DNA from: Cryobacterium ruanii | GTDB taxonomy: Bacteria; Actinomycetota; Actinomycetes; Actinomycetales; Microbacteriaceae | NCBI RefSeq assembly: GCF_004404055.1 | Contig: NZ_SOHK01000014.1 | Location: 62,001-126,000 of the forward strand | DNA: 64,000 nt | Direction: 5' to 3' | Shown: positions 46,402-55,027 of the stretch, in pieces | Numbering within the stretch: position 1 is the first letter of the stretch | How the letters are laid out: the number at the start of each line of letters is the position of its first letter | Translations under genes and position numbers: made by a program | The notes under the pieces: generated by a model | What the model was told of the DNA's origin: nothing | Database searches by the model: none | What the model saw: the letters and a program-made list of their open reading frames with translations, nothing else

Positions 46402-47814
46402 ATGACTGAACCCCGCCCGAACGCCGTGGCGCACCCGGCCCCACCCGCAAGCCCGACGAACGCCGACCATATTGCCGTGGGTATCGTGGCCGATGATCTC
46501 ACCGGTGGCGGTGATTCCGCGGTGCAATTTGCCCGCGACGGATGGCGCACCCGGCTCTTGCTGACCGCGCCCGACAGCGGGCTCGCGAGCCACGGTACGG
46601 TTCTCGCGGTGGTGTCCGATGCCCGTGCCCAGCCCGCGCTGCTCGCGCGGCCAAGCACGTCGGAGGCCGTGGTGGCGCTCGGGAATGCGGGTGTCAATCG
46701 GCTGCTGCTCAAAATTGACTCGACGATGCGCGGATCGGCCCACGCCCAAATTCTGGGCGCACTCGACGCCTGGCAGAAGCTTCACACCGCTGCCTTCGCT
46801 GTGGTGTGCCCGGCCTATCCGGCGATGAATCGAACCGTGCAGAACGGTCGGGTTCTCGTCAACGGCCAGGGCGTTGAGACCACGGCCGCGGGTACCGACC
46901 CGGTGACGCCGGTGACGACGAATCTGCTTTCGGAATTGGTGCCGGGAAGCGTGCACGTCGCCCTCGACAACGGAACCGCTTCGGACCACGCCAAGCAACT
47001 GCGCGTAGCGGCCCAGAACCCGACCCGCGTGGTCACGGTCGATGCGGCGACGGATGCGGACATCCTGACACTGGCCGAAGCGGTGGCCCTGCTCGGACCG
47101 GAGGCCATTCCCGTCGGGAGCGCCGGGCTTGCCGTTGCGCTCTCACGAGTCTGGTGCCATGACCTCGCCGTGCCCGCGGAGCCAGCGCCGGTGCGGGCTG
47201 CGCGTGTCGTTGTCGTGCTCAGTTCACTGCACGATATTTCCCGGTCTCAGTACGATCATCTCGTCGGAGTCACCCCGCCGCAACACGTGCGCACATTCGC
47301 GCCGAGCCTCAACGTGTTTCTCGAACCGGGTGCGATCGGCCTCTGGATTGCCGGTGAACTGGCTGCTACCCCGCACCTTCCCGCTATCGTGATCGTGGCG
47401 ACCCCGTCGGAGCGGCCTGATGCAGCCACTGCCCCGACGACAACCGAAACGGGAACCGAAACGGGAACCGAAACGGCAGCCGAAACGGCGACCGTGATCA
47501 TCGCCGACGGGCTCGCGACCATCACCGCAGCGCTGTTCGCACACCGTTCCGTGGGCGCCTTGGTGCTGATGGGCGGCGAGGGTGCGCGGGCCGTGCTTAA
47601 TCGTTTCGATGCCGGCGCCATCGTGGTGACGGACGCGATCCGCGAGGGAATTCCGGTGGGTCTGATCGATGGCGGCCTGGCCGATGGCCTCACGGTTGTC
47701 ACGAAGGCCGGCGGCTTCGGTGCCACCTCGTCGATTGCCGACATTCTTCCCCAACTCCTGGCTGACCACGTGCTCAGCCCCACAGCCAACCCGAACACTG
47801 GAGTACACCCATGA
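46402..47814 (+). CDS. Four-carbon acid-sugar kinase (DUF1537, DtnK/OtnK-like)
   Basis: A 470-aa kinase. The N-terminal substrate domain has VGIVADDLTGGGDSAVQFA and LLLKIDSTMRGSAHAQI; the C-terminal nucleotide-binding domain ends with the Gly-rich LVLMGGEGARAVL and VTKAGGFGATSSIADIL. Known members phosphorylate D-threonate, L-threonate, D-erythronate or related acids at the 4-hydroxyl. Together with the downstream PdxA2-like dehydrogenase, a threonate/erythronate route to dihydroxyacetone phosphate is predicted. Between domains lies a TETGTETGTETAAET repeat. The stop overlaps the next gene (ATGA). Confidence 0.88.
   Translation: MTEPRPNAVAHPAPPASPTNADHIAVGIVADDLTGGGDSAVQFARDGWRTRLLLTAPDSGLASHGTVLAVVSDARAQPALLARPSTSEAVVALGNAGVNRLLLKIDSTMRGSAHAQILGALDAWQKLHTAAFAVVCPAYPAMNRTVQNGRVLVNGQGVETTAAGTDPVTPVTTNLLSELVPGSVHVALDNGTASDHAKQLRVAAQNPTRVVTVDAATDADILTLAEAVALLGPEAIPVGSAGLAVALSRVWCHDLAVPAEPAPVRAARVVVVLSSLHDISRSQYDHLVGVTPPQHVRTFAPSLNVFLEPGAIGLWIAGELAATPHLPAIVIVATPSERPDAATAPTTTETGTETGTETAAETATVIIADGLATITAALFAHRSVGALVLMGGEGARAVLNRFDAGAIVVTDAIREGIPVGLIDGGLADGLTVVTKAGGFGATSSIADILPQLLADHVLSPTANPNTGVHP
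47443..47490 (+). repeat. 12-bp tandem repeat, four units, within the kinase gene
   Basis: Two exact ACCGAAACGGGA units (47443-47466) are followed by two slightly changed units (to 47490). They encode a Thr/Glu-Gly repeat in a domain linker and keep the frame, so unit number can vary without breaking the gene. Confidence 0.8.
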
Positions 47815-48836
47815 CGCTTCCCATCCTTGCGCTCACTATTGGAGACGTGGCCGGAATCGGTCCCGAGATCACGGCCAAGACGCTCCTCGGCCACGGAGAC
47901 GTTCGCACCCGCTGCGTTCCCGTCGTGATCGGCGATGAGGCGGCGATGCGCCGTGGCGTGCTCAATGTGGGCGGCGACCCGGCGGCTATTCGCGTGATCA
48001 AGAGTGTTGCCGATGCTCGTAACGAGCCCGGAACGATTGAGCTGTTGCAGACCGGTCCGTCGCTCGAGCACGTGGAGCAGGGTGTGCTCAGCGCGGCGGC
48101 CGGCGATGCCGCCTACCGTTTTGTGGTGGAAGCCTGCCGGCTCGCCCGCGCCGGCGAGGTACAGGGAATCGTCACCGCGCCGCTGAACAAGGCCGCGATG
48201 CATGCCGGGGGGCACAGCTGGCCCGGCCACACCGAGCTGCTCGCCCACGAGTTTGGGGTGAAAAATTTCTCCCTCGTGCTGTCGGCCGGGGACCTGTACT
48301 TCTTTCACCTCACCACACACGTGTCGATGCGGCAGGCGATCGAGAACCTCACGATCGAGCGCACCCTGACGGTATTGGAACTGGCTGGCGCATTCGCCAA
48401 GTCCATGGGTAAGCCCAATGAGGTCATCGGGCTCGCCGGACTGAACCCGCATGCCGGTGAAAATCGCCTCTTCGGAAATGAAGATGCCGACATTTTGGCC
48501 CCGGCCGTGGCCGAGGCTCGGGCTCGTGGACTCAACGTCGTGGGCCCCCTGCCCGGCGACGCCCTGATACCGGCAGCCGTGCGCGGAAAGTACGACCTGG
48601 TCGTGGTCTGCTACCACGACCAGGGGCACGCTCCCTTCAAGGCCGTCTACGGTGACGATGGAGTGAACATCACGGTCGGGCTGCCGGTCGTGCGCGTATC
48701 GGTCGACCACGGCACCGCGTTCGATATCGCCGGTCAGGGAATCGCCCGCGAGGCCAGCCTCGTGCTGTCGCTGGAGCGCGCCGCCGCACTCGCGCCCGGG
48801 TGGGACCACGTGTGGCGGGCCGCGCAGAAGGCCTAA
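47811..48836 (+). CDS. pdxA2: PdxA2-like 4-phospho-acid dehydrogenase
   Basis: A 341-aa metal-dependent NAD dehydrogenase of the PdxA family. It opens LALTIGDVAGIGPEITAKTL, has GIVTAPLNKAAMHAGGHSWP and the metal ligands in GHTELLAHEF, CYHDQGHAPFKA and SVDHGTAFDIAG. Known: PdxA2 enzymes oxidise 4-phospho-D-threonate (or erythronate), and the product decarboxylates to dihydroxyacetone phosphate. The adjacent DUF1537 kinase supports this rather than vitamin B6 synthesis. GTG/ATG choice is clear from the ATGA overlap with the kinase gene. Confidence 0.88.
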   Translation: MTLPILALTIGDVAGIGPEITAKTLLGHGDVRTRCVPVVIGDEAAMRRGVLNVGGDPAAIRVIKSVADARNEPGTIELLQTGPSLEHVEQGVLSAAAGDAAYRFVVEACRLARAGEVQGIVTAPLNKAAMHAGGHSWPGHTELLAHEFGVKNFSLVLSAGDLYFFHLTTHVSMRQAIENLTIERTLTVLELAGAFAKSMGKPNEVIGLAGLNPHAGENRLFGNEDADILAPAVAEARARGLNVVGPLPGDALIPAAVRGKYDLVVVCYHDQGHAPFKAVYGDDGVNITVGLPVVRVSVDHGTAFDIAGQGIAREASLVLSLERAAALAPGWDHVWRAAQKA

Positions 48837-48907
48837 GCGTCATGACCGGCCAAGCGGATGCCGCGGCAGCGCCGGTCGCGCGGCCCGGACGATGCCGTGC
48901 TCCGGCC

Positions 48908-48913
48908 TACGAT
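48908..48913 (+). promoter_or_regulatory. -10 hexamer of the GntR gene
   Basis: TACGAT lies six bases before ATG 48920. The same hexamer, spacing and start (TACGAT, six bases, ATGTGG) recur in the decayed copy at 51895-51909, which supports both the promoter and the start codon choice. Confidence 0.6.
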
Positions 48914-48919
48914 GGAATG

Positions 48920-49795
48920 ATGTGGCTAGATGAGGTGCCCGCCAGCGCGGTCGATTCGGCAAACGGCGCCCCGCTGCACAGCCAAGTGGGGGCGATCATC
49001 CGTTCACACATCGTGGACGGCGTGCTCCCGCCCGGGTCGCAGTTGCCCACCGAGGCCGAGTTGCAAAATCGATTTGGGGTGTCCCGTTCGGTCGTTCGTC
49101 AGGCGTTGGCCGCGCTCAGCGCCGACGGCCTCGTGCAACGCGGTCGCGGGCGCGGCAGCGTGGTGTCGCCGCGCGGAGAGCATCATCGTCTCGTGCAGCG
49201 CATGTCGGGACTGTCCACCCAGATCTCGGCCGAGGGTGCTGACGTCTTCACGACCGTGCTCGCATTAGCGCCCGAGCAGAATGCTGTCGCGTCGGCGGCG
49301 CTGGGCGCGGCTGAGGTCGTGGGTATCCGTCGCCTGAGATCTGCGGGCACCGGCCCCCTGGCGGTCATTCACACCTGGCTTCCCTCGTCGATCGGTGGCG
49401 GCCTCACGGCGGCCGAGCTGACGGATGCCTCGCTACACACCGTTTTGCGTTCCCGCCTGGGCGTGTCGATCGTCTCCGGGCGCCGTCAGGTGCGCGCAGT
49501 ATCGGCAACGACGGCACTGGCACAGCTGTTGGAGATCGCCGTGGGGGAGCCGGTGCTGCTGCTCGAAGGCACAAGCCTGGACGAAAACGGCGTGCCCATC
49601 GAGCTGTTCTCCACCTGGCACCGCGCCGACCGGGTGGTTTTCGACCTCGACGTGGTCGGCGCAGACGTGTCAGCCTTGGCCCCCGCACCAGCAGACGCCG
49701 GCGACCGCCCCACTCGCGCTCAGCTGGCGGGCATGGCCGCAGCTCTGGCCCGTCAGCTGCATGACCTGTCGGTAGAAATGGCTCGAAGCGACTGA
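48920..49795 (+). CDS. GntR-family regulator with UTRA domain
   Basis: A 291-aa repressor. The N-terminal winged helix contains QVGAIIRSHIVDGVLPPGS, LPTEAELQNRFGVSRSVVRQ and ALSADGLVQRGRGRGSVV; the UTRA effector domain follows from about residue 95 (RLRSAGTGPLAVIHTWLPSS). ATG 48920 is chosen over ATG 48842 because a -10-like TACGAT lies six bases before it and the duplicate relic shares this start. It probably controls the preceding permease-kinase-dehydrogenase operon through the palindrome at 45270, responding to a sugar acid or its phosphate. Confidence 0.87.
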   Translation: MWLDEVPASAVDSANGAPLHSQVGAIIRSHIVDGVLPPGSQLPTEAELQNRFGVSRSVVRQALAALSADGLVQRGRGRGSVVSPRGEHHRLVQRMSGLSTQISAEGADVFTTVLALAPEQNAVASAALGAAEVVGIRRLRSAGTGPLAVIHTWLPSSIGGGLTAAELTDASLHTVLRSRLGVSIVSGRRQVRAVSATTALAQLLEIAVGEPVLLLEGTSLDENGVPIELFSTWHRADRVVFDLDVVGADVSALAPAPADAGDRPTRAQLAGMAAALARQLHDLSVEMARSD

Positions 49796-49919
49796 CCAAC
49801 GGTGATGTCCGTGGGCCTCGGACCCACCCGCTTACGGCCGTGATCGACATGAAAGGCACCGATTTGAGCATCATGACACACCGTCTCGCCGCCCTGATCA
49901 AGCGGATGAAGAGGGTCGA

Positions 49920-51170
49920 GTGCCATCGCAGCGACCGGCTGGCGGCTGCGTTCCCGCCCCGCTCGCGGACTCTCGTGCGTACCTGATGCGCCGGCGCGAG
50001 TCGGGCACTGGCGCGGTGGTGCTCGCGGTGGGCGCCACCATCACGGGCGGGCTGCCAGTGTTCCTGCTCGGCGCCCTGTTCGTGCAGATCCAGGGCGATA
50101 TTCCGGCGCCGCAGTGGGTGCTCGGCGCGGCCGTGGCCAGTTACTGGGGTGCGGCCGCGGTGATGTCCCTGATGGCCGGGCGCGTGGTGTCATGGTTGGG
50201 CATCCGTTCGGCAACGCTGTTCGGGGTGGTAATTGGCGCGTTGAGCCTGATCGGAGGGGCTTTTCTGGTGCCGTCGTGGGTGTGGCTGCTGGTGTGGGCT
50301 GCGGTTGGTGGGGTGTGCAACGGCATCAGTCATCCGGCGGCGAATCAGCTGATCAACCTGCGTGTGCGGCGGGGAATGCTCGCGACGGCGTTCGGCATCA
50401 AGCAGTCGGCGATTCCGTTTGCCGCGTTCCTGGCCGGGCTGGCGGTGCCCGCGCTCGCGCTCACCCTGGGCTGGCACTGGGGGTTCGGGCTCGCCGGCCT
50501 GTTCGCGCTCGCCGTGGGCGCACTGTTCTGGTGGTCGGTGCCACGCGGTGAGCTGGCGCGCCTCCGGCTCGGTGGATCGCACGTGCCGTTGACCCCACCG
50601 CTGATGAAATATCTGTTGCTGATGACCAGCGTCACGACGCTCTCGGCCGCGGCCACCGGCGCCGTCACCGCGTATGCGGTGATCACGGGCATCGAGCGCG
50701 GACTGCCGTTGGCCGGGGCAGGCATTCTGTTGAGCGTGGGTGGCCTGCTCAGTGTCGTCGTGCGCGTCGTCGTCGGCAGAATCGCCGACCGGGCCAACAG
50801 CACGTTCGCACTCGCCACCGTAGCCGTCATGATGTGCATCGGCGGCGCCGGCGTATTACTGATGGCGGTCGACACCCAGTGGACGTTCGTGGCGGGCATG
50901 CTGCTGGCCCTCGGGATCGGCTGGGGTTGGCCGGGGCTCACGCACTTCGTGGTGTCCCGGGTGGCGGGGCCGGCCACCCCGAGCGCGACCGGCATCGTGC
51001 AGATCGGCACCTATGTCGGCAGCGGTGCCGGCCCCCTCGCCTTCGGACTGCTCTACGCGGCCGTGCCGGAGATGACGCTGTGGATCATTGTCGGCGCGGT
51101 GCAGATCCTGGCCGGGTACATCGCGTTCGTGCTCGCCCGAAAGACTCCGCCCGTGGTGCCCGTCGTCTAA
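49920..51170 (+). CDS. MFS transporter
   Basis: A 416-aa major facilitator with 12 hydrophobic segments. The first is GAVVLAVGATITGGLPVFLL; motif-A-like MAGRVVSWLGIRSA follows TM2 and RIADRAN follows TM8. The real start may be ATG 49986 (MRRRESGTGAVVL, 394 aa); GTG 49920 has a GAGGG-like site before it. Downstream of the GntR gene, it may export or import a compound linked to the same regulation. Its last 20 codons reappear in the chimeric relic at 52013-52065. Confidence 0.83.
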   Translation: MPSQRPAGGCVPAPLADSRAYLMRRRESGTGAVVLAVGATITGGLPVFLLGALFVQIQGDIPAPQWVLGAAVASYWGAAAVMSLMAGRVVSWLGIRSATLFGVVIGALSLIGGAFLVPSWVWLLVWAAVGGVCNGISHPAANQLINLRVRRGMLATAFGIKQSAIPFAAFLAGLAVPALALTLGWHWGFGLAGLFALAVGALFWWSVPRGELARLRLGGSHVPLTPPLMKYLLLMTSVTTLSAAATGAVTAYAVITGIERGLPLAGAGILLSVGGLLSVVVRVVVGRIADRANSTFALATVAVMMCIGGAGVLLMAVDTQWTFVAGMLLALGIGWGWPGLTHFVVSRVAGPATPSATGIVQIGTYVGSGAGPLAFGLLYAAVPEMTLWIIVGAVQILAGYIAFVLARKTPPVVPVV

Positions 51171-51295
51171 GCCAGGGGCGATTCGCCAGCCACAGTAAAC
51201 CCCCCTGGAATCATCAAGACCCTGCCGTTCCGGGACATTCTCACCGACCTTGGCGAACCTCAACTCCGATGAGGAGTTCCCCTCGATGTTGGCAG
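51171..51295 (+). pseudogene. Unassigned coding-like remnant
   Basis: The stretch reads FSPTLANLNSDEEFPSMLAV in one frame near 51239-51300, ending in TGA at about 51318, and LPFRDILTDLGEP in another just upstream. Both look like coding sequence without a start. No family is recognised. It may be the tail of a gene lost in the rearrangements seen around here. Confidence 0.25.
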
Positions 51296-51790
51296 TCACG
51301 CGCGAGCGATTTTCGCGTTGACGCCGTGGGCCGCGCGGCGCAGCCACGGGTCACCGTCGCCGGACCACCGCACCAGGGACGCATCCGCTCGGCCACGATA
51401 CGCGCCGGTCAGCGCCTGCACCAGGGGCAGCACCACATCGAAGGTGAGCGGATCCGCGAGCTCTGGCAGCCCCGCTCCGCGCAGAAACCCCTCAATACGC
51501 GTGAGGTCGGTGTTGTCGAGCCGGGTCACGTTCGATTGCAGCAGCACGATCGCCGCGAGGCGGCGTTCGAATACCGGCACATTCCACAGCTCGGAGCTCA
51601 GGGCGGTCACGTCGTCGTGCGTCATGTTCTTGTACCGGCGGGCCAAGTCGCGGACGGTTCCCCGCACGGCACCCACCGACGCGCCATAGAACTCGAGCTT
51701 GTTCCCCAAGCGGGCCTGCGCCTCAGCTGCCCGCTCCCAAGTGGCTTCGTATTGCAGCGTGCGGTCCACGAAGTCACCGGCGTCAGTCAT
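51296..51790 (-). pseudogene. DNA alkylation repair (AlkD-like) protein, C-terminally truncated
   Basis: A 164-aa frame with the HEAT-repeat pattern of AlkD-type DNA glycosylases: KLEFYGASVGAVRGTVRDLA, ALSSELWNVPVFERRLAAIV and VRWSGDGDPWLRRAAHGV. Family members have about 220 residues; here the protein ends just after WLRRAAHGV where the last repeats (with the catalytic/aromatic face completed by IRKAIGW-type sequence) should follow. ATG 51790 is preceded by CAGAAT at six bases. It may be a nonfunctional remnant or a short variant; the truncated 3' end abuts the MFS side. Confidence 0.6.
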
Positions 51791-51829
51791 CCATCTATTC
51801 TGCCGCGCGCACCGTGGCAGGACTGCGCA

Positions 51830-52075
51830 TGGGTCATCCAGCGGATGCCCCGACCTCGCCGGTCGTGTGGCCTGGACGATGCCGCCCACCGACCTACGAT
51901 GGAACAATGTGGCTAGATGTGGTGCCCGCCAGCGCGGTCGATCCGGCGAACGGCACCCCGCAGTACAGTCAGGTGGGAGCGATCATCCGTTCTCATATCG
52001 CAGGCCGGGGCAACAGCACGTTCGCGCTCGCCCGAAAGACTCCGCCCGTGGCGCCCGTCGTCTAAGCCAGGAATC
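51830..52075 (+). pseudogene. Chimeric relic of the GntR and MFS genes
   Basis: Bases 51830-51998 align with 48853-49011 (upstream DNA, promoter, start and first 30 codons of the GntR gene); bases 52010-52075 align with two parts of the MFS gene (AACAGCACGTTCGC near 50799 and CGAAAGACTCCGCCCGTG near 51139) including its stop and following AGCCAGG. It contains an intact 52-codon frame, 51907-52065, fusing MWLDVVPASAVDPANG to FALARKTPPVAPVV. The likely origin is duplication of the GntR-MFS pair followed by internal deletions, the second one at a short TTCGNNCTCGCC homology. Confidence 0.75.
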
Positions 52076-52260
52076 AGCACGGCCACGAGTAGAAAGTGCT
52101 TCGCATTTCACCCCTTGCAGCTTGGCTCTCGGGTGCGCACGCGCCGGGCGTAGAGTGCGCGAATTAAACAACTCCTCGCCTGCTGGCGACGCGTTCGGTT
52201 GCCAGGAAACCGACCGTCAACGTCTCCGCGCGCCACCCGATCGACGTCAAAGGTTTTTGC

Positions 52261-52671
52261 TCAGCCGAGTCCGACAAGCATGCGCAGGGCGCTGAGCCCC
52301 TGCGGCGTACCGGGCCAGTGCCGGTCCAAGGCATCCGCTCCGGCGTGCCGCGTTGCAAACCTCAGCACCAACGCCACGATGATCGCGTCGTCCGCGTATC
52401 CGATCACCGGAATGAAGTCGGGCACCAGATCGATCGGTAGCAGCAGGTACACCAGGAGTACGACCAGCCAGATTCGAGCCCCGCGGGGCACGGTCGGGTC
52501 GGTGGCGAGGCGCCGCGTGAGCCGCAAAACGTCGGGACCGAGGCGGAGAGCGTCGACCAGTTTGATCTTCTCCGCCTGACCGCGGGAGATCCACAAGAGC
52601 GCCCCGATCAACGCTGACCACAGCAATACGAGGCCGCCGAGCACGCTGACCAGCACCTGCCACCATTCCAT
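52261..52671 (-). CDS. YkvA/DUF1232 membrane protein
   Basis: A 136-aa protein with an N-terminal membrane helix (QVLVSVLGGLVLLWSALIGA) and the DUF1232 signature LLPIDLVPDFIPVIGYADDA near residue 85. This small family is common in actinobacteria with no assigned function. ATG 52671 follows TACTGT by seven bases. The open frame continues further upstream to 52818 but without family similarity. Confidence 0.83.
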   Translation of the reverse strand: MEWWQVLVSVLGGLVLLWSALIGALLWISRGQAEKIKLVDALRLGPDVLRLTRRLATDPTVPRGARIWLVVLLVYLLLPIDLVPDFIPVIGYADDAIIVALVLRFATRHAGADALDRHWPGTPQGLSALRMLVGLG

Positions 52672-52977
52672 GTGCTCAACAGTAGCCGCGCCGGTCTCAG
52701 AGCTCGCCACACGCATTTTCAAATGCAAGCCGGGGTGCCCCAGGCCGCCGACATCTAACGTGACGTAATAGTGGTGCTCTCCCCGGCGTCCTCGACCTCG
52801 GAGCCCGATCGAGCGCATCAGTCCTATCGCAGTCGCGGTGATACCCCCATCGCGACGCTTCCGGGCTTTTTCCTTGGCGCGCGCGCCGTCGTCGAGAGGC
52901 TCACGCTGGTGACGAGATATACGCGCAGGTATCGCACCACGTTTCCCGATCTCCGGCTCGTGTCGCCGTGAGCCGAC
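52672..52977. other. 306-bp region without recognisable gene
   Basis: No coding-like sequence or clear repeat is seen. Frames on both strands are short and compositionally unremarkable. It holds the YkvA gene's upstream DNA and the end of the LysE-family gene. Confidence 0.4.
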
Positions 52978-53601
52978 TCAGTGCACAAGCGCCAGCAGTA
53001 GCGCGACGCCGACGAACAGCATCCCGAAAGTGCGGTTGAGAATCAGCTGCCCGCGAGCCGTATTCGTGAAGCGCTGAAATGATCTCGCCGCCACCGCGAA
53101 GAACAGCCACATGACGACCACGTCGATCAGCACCACGGTGACTGTCATCACCACGTATTGGGGGAGCAGAGGCTGCTCGGGCCGAATGAACTGCGGCATG
53201 AACGCGAGAAAAAACACGAGCGCCTTGGGGTTCAGCAGGTTCACCCAGAGGCCGCGACGAAACATCGACCAGGCGGGTTCCCGAGCGCGCGGCGCAGCCA
53301 TGTCCCGCGACGGGGCGGGCTTTTGCACAATTAAACGGATGCCCAGATAGACCAAATAGGCGGCCCCGGCATAACGAATGACGTTGAACAGAATCGGCGA
53401 CCCTGCGACCAACACCCCGACGCCGAGCGCCACCACGATAATGTGCACGATGAGCGCCGCCTGCTGCCCGAGGATTCCCCAGATCGAGCGACGAAACCCG
53501 CTCGTGAGCGAATTGTTCATGGTGTTGATCGCGCCCGCGCCTGGGGTGAAGCTGATCAGCACGCCGGCTCCCGCGAGGGTCAGCCACAGGGAAAGTTGCA
53601 C
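52978..53601 (-). CDS. LysE/RhtB-family amino acid exporter
   Basis: A 207-aa membrane protein with six helices. It has the family pattern FTPGAGAINTMNNSLTSGFR after TM1, GAAYLVYLGIRLI, and FRRGLWVNLLNPKALVFFLA, the LysE/RhtB hallmark with Asn-Pro-Lys. It would export amino acids such as homoserine, threonine or lysine. GTG start at 53601; TACGCT lies five bases upstream. Confidence 0.92.
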   Translation of the reverse strand: MQLSLWLTLAGAGVLISFTPGAGAINTMNNSLTSGFRRSIWGILGQQAALIVHIIVVALGVGVLVAGSPILFNVIRYAGAAYLVYLGIRLIVQKPAPSRDMAAPRAREPAWSMFRRGLWVNLLNPKALVFFLAFMPQFIRPEQPLLPQYVVMTVTVVLIDVVVMWLFFAVAARSFQRFTNTARGQLILNRTFGMLFVGVALLLALVH

Positions 53602-53698
53602 ACGTCAGCGTAGCGCGGGTGGCATTGTGCCGATGGCACGACAGACTCCGGCATAGTCCGGCTTAAGCCCGCGCAAGTCGCGCAGCGACGCCCAGCGA

Positions 53699-53720
53699 AG
53701 CCACCTCCTTCGGTGGTGCT
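53699..53720 (-). terminator. Weak hairpin after the hypothetical gene
   Basis: AGCCACC and GGTGGTGCT pair over about seven bases around TCCTTC, directly beyond the stop codon of the minus-strand gene at 53723. It could end that transcript. Confidence 0.35.
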
Positions 53721-53722
53721 CC

Positions 53723-54499
53723 CTACTCGCGGCCGAACAGGTTGCCAAGCGCCGAGAGACCGGGGATCTCAAAGTTCGACCCCAGATCGGAGACCTGCTC
53801 GCCTAGTCCGGTCACGTACTCGCCCGCGCCGTCGGTGACGCCTTGGGTGGCTCCCTCGAGACCGCCGGCGAGGTTCTCAAAATCGACGCCGAATCCGGCC
53901 GCCTGTTCCAGGAGGGGCCCGGCCACATTGCTGAGCACTGCGCCACCGGCGACGGCGGCAAGAAGCCCGCCGGCACCGAGCCCGATTGCGGCGACTCCCG
54001 CTCCGGCAAGGGCGCCGGCGGCTCCTCGGCCGGACGGTCGGGCAAACAGTTTCTTCAGCAGGCCGGGGTTCTGTGCTTCACCGCGGGTGGCCGACCGGGC
54101 CAGGTCCTCGGGGCTGGTCGATGCCGGGTATTCGTTGGTGGGCAGCTCTGTGCGCAGCTGGGCGTCGACCTCGTTGCGTTGCGCCGGCGTGAGCCCCGCG
54201 AACGCATCACGGTGTACCTGCTCGAGTTGCTGGGGCTGCGCGGTCTGCAGCAGATAGTCGTAGCGGGCGATGGCCGCCCGGTCTTCTGCGCTCACAGCCG
54301 GCGACGAATTCGAATAAGAAATGGGAGCGGCATTTCGCTGCACGTTGTTCGCCGGGGGCCTGCTGTCTCCGGTGACCTTGTCGGCTGCGGTGCGCACCAT
54401 CTCGCGCCAATCCGTTTTGCCTGACTTGCCGGAAGACGGCTGTCCCTTTTGCTCGAGGGCCTTCGATGCCATACGCAGAATACGCTGGAGGTTGCTCAT
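53723..54499 (-). CDS. Conserved hypothetical protein with Gly/Ala-rich hydrophobic segment
   Basis: A 258-aa protein starting SNLQRILRMASKALEQKG. The N-terminal half is polar, with QRNEVDAQLRTELPTNEYPA. About residues 165-205 form a Gly/Ala-rich hydrophobic region (LAGAGVAAIGLGAGGLLAAV) and the C-terminus is acidic and Gly-rich. Similar proteins in related genomes are sometimes labelled cation-transporting ATPase, but no ATPase motif is present, so I give no function. AAAGG before ATG 54499 supports the start. Confidence 0.65.
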   Translation of the reverse strand: MSNLQRILRMASKALEQKGQPSSGKSGKTDWREMVRTAADKVTGDSRPPANNVQRNAAPISYSNSSPAVSAEDRAAIARYDYLLQTAQPQQLEQVHRDAFAGLTPAQRNEVDAQLRTELPTNEYPASTSPEDLARSATRGEAQNPGLLKKLFARPSGRGAAGALAGAGVAAIGLGAGGLLAAVAGGAVLSNVAGPLLEQAAGFGVDFENLAGGLEGATQGVTDGAGEYVTGLGEQVSDLGSNFEIPGLSALGNLFGRE

Positions 54500-54765
54500 T
54501 GGGGACCTTTCGGGTTGGCTGGTGGTTCTATTGTGCCAAGTCGCGCCTGAGCAAAACCTCCCAGCCACCCCGCCATCCGGCGACGAGCGCCCCCGGTGCA
54601 GAGCGGGGCAGCCAGAGTGACAGGTGCACGTGGCAGCGTAATGCGGGTGCGCGTCGACGCATCATTACAGCGGATGCATCGGCTGTGTAACCAGAACTGG
54701 CCGCGGCGTCGCGCTCGACGTACCCTGTCAGCCGACAACCGCAGTAATTCGGGTACGTTCACCCC

Positions 54766-54962
54766 ATGAGCCGACGCATGAAAGAAACCGACTATATCGC
54801 GCCGAGCAGTTGCAGCATCGATGCGATCGGCACATCAAGCCGATTAACGACTACATCGACGAGATCAGCACGCCCGACCTCCGGGTTCCCTACGTCGCAC
54901 CCATCCACGGCGGCATAAACGCTCGTACGGAACGGCCAGTGAGCGGTGTACTCGCCGCGTAG
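54766..54962 (+). pseudogene. Frameshifted N-terminal relic, possibly of a uracil-DNA glycosylase-like protein
   Basis: An ATG at 54766 preceded by TACGTT at six bases starts MSRRMKETDYIAPS; one base out of frame, from 54801, comes AEQLQHRCDRHIKPINDYID and LRVPYVAPIHGGINAR, ending at TAG 54960-54962. The second part resembles the N-terminus of uracil-DNA glycosylase-superfamily proteins in related bacteria (conserved APxHGGxNAR). The rest of the gene is missing. The family name is tentative. Confidence 0.4.
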
Positions 54963-55027
54963 AAGTTACTCAAAGCCCGAGCGACCAGTGGTTCCCGCTA
55001 AATTGGCACTAAACCATCGGGGGACGC

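Noticed and set aside
45400-46998. A 532-codon minus-strand open frame opposite the KdgT and kinase genes
   Set aside because: It spans two well-supported genes and has the composition of a high-GC shadow frame.
48842-48919. Earlier GntR starts (ATG 48842, ATG 48917)
   Set aside because: The -10 spacing and the duplicate copy both point to ATG 48920.
53723-54499. Cation-transporting ATPase label for the hypothetical protein
   Set aside because: No DKTG phosphorylation motif, P-loop or transporter helices are present.
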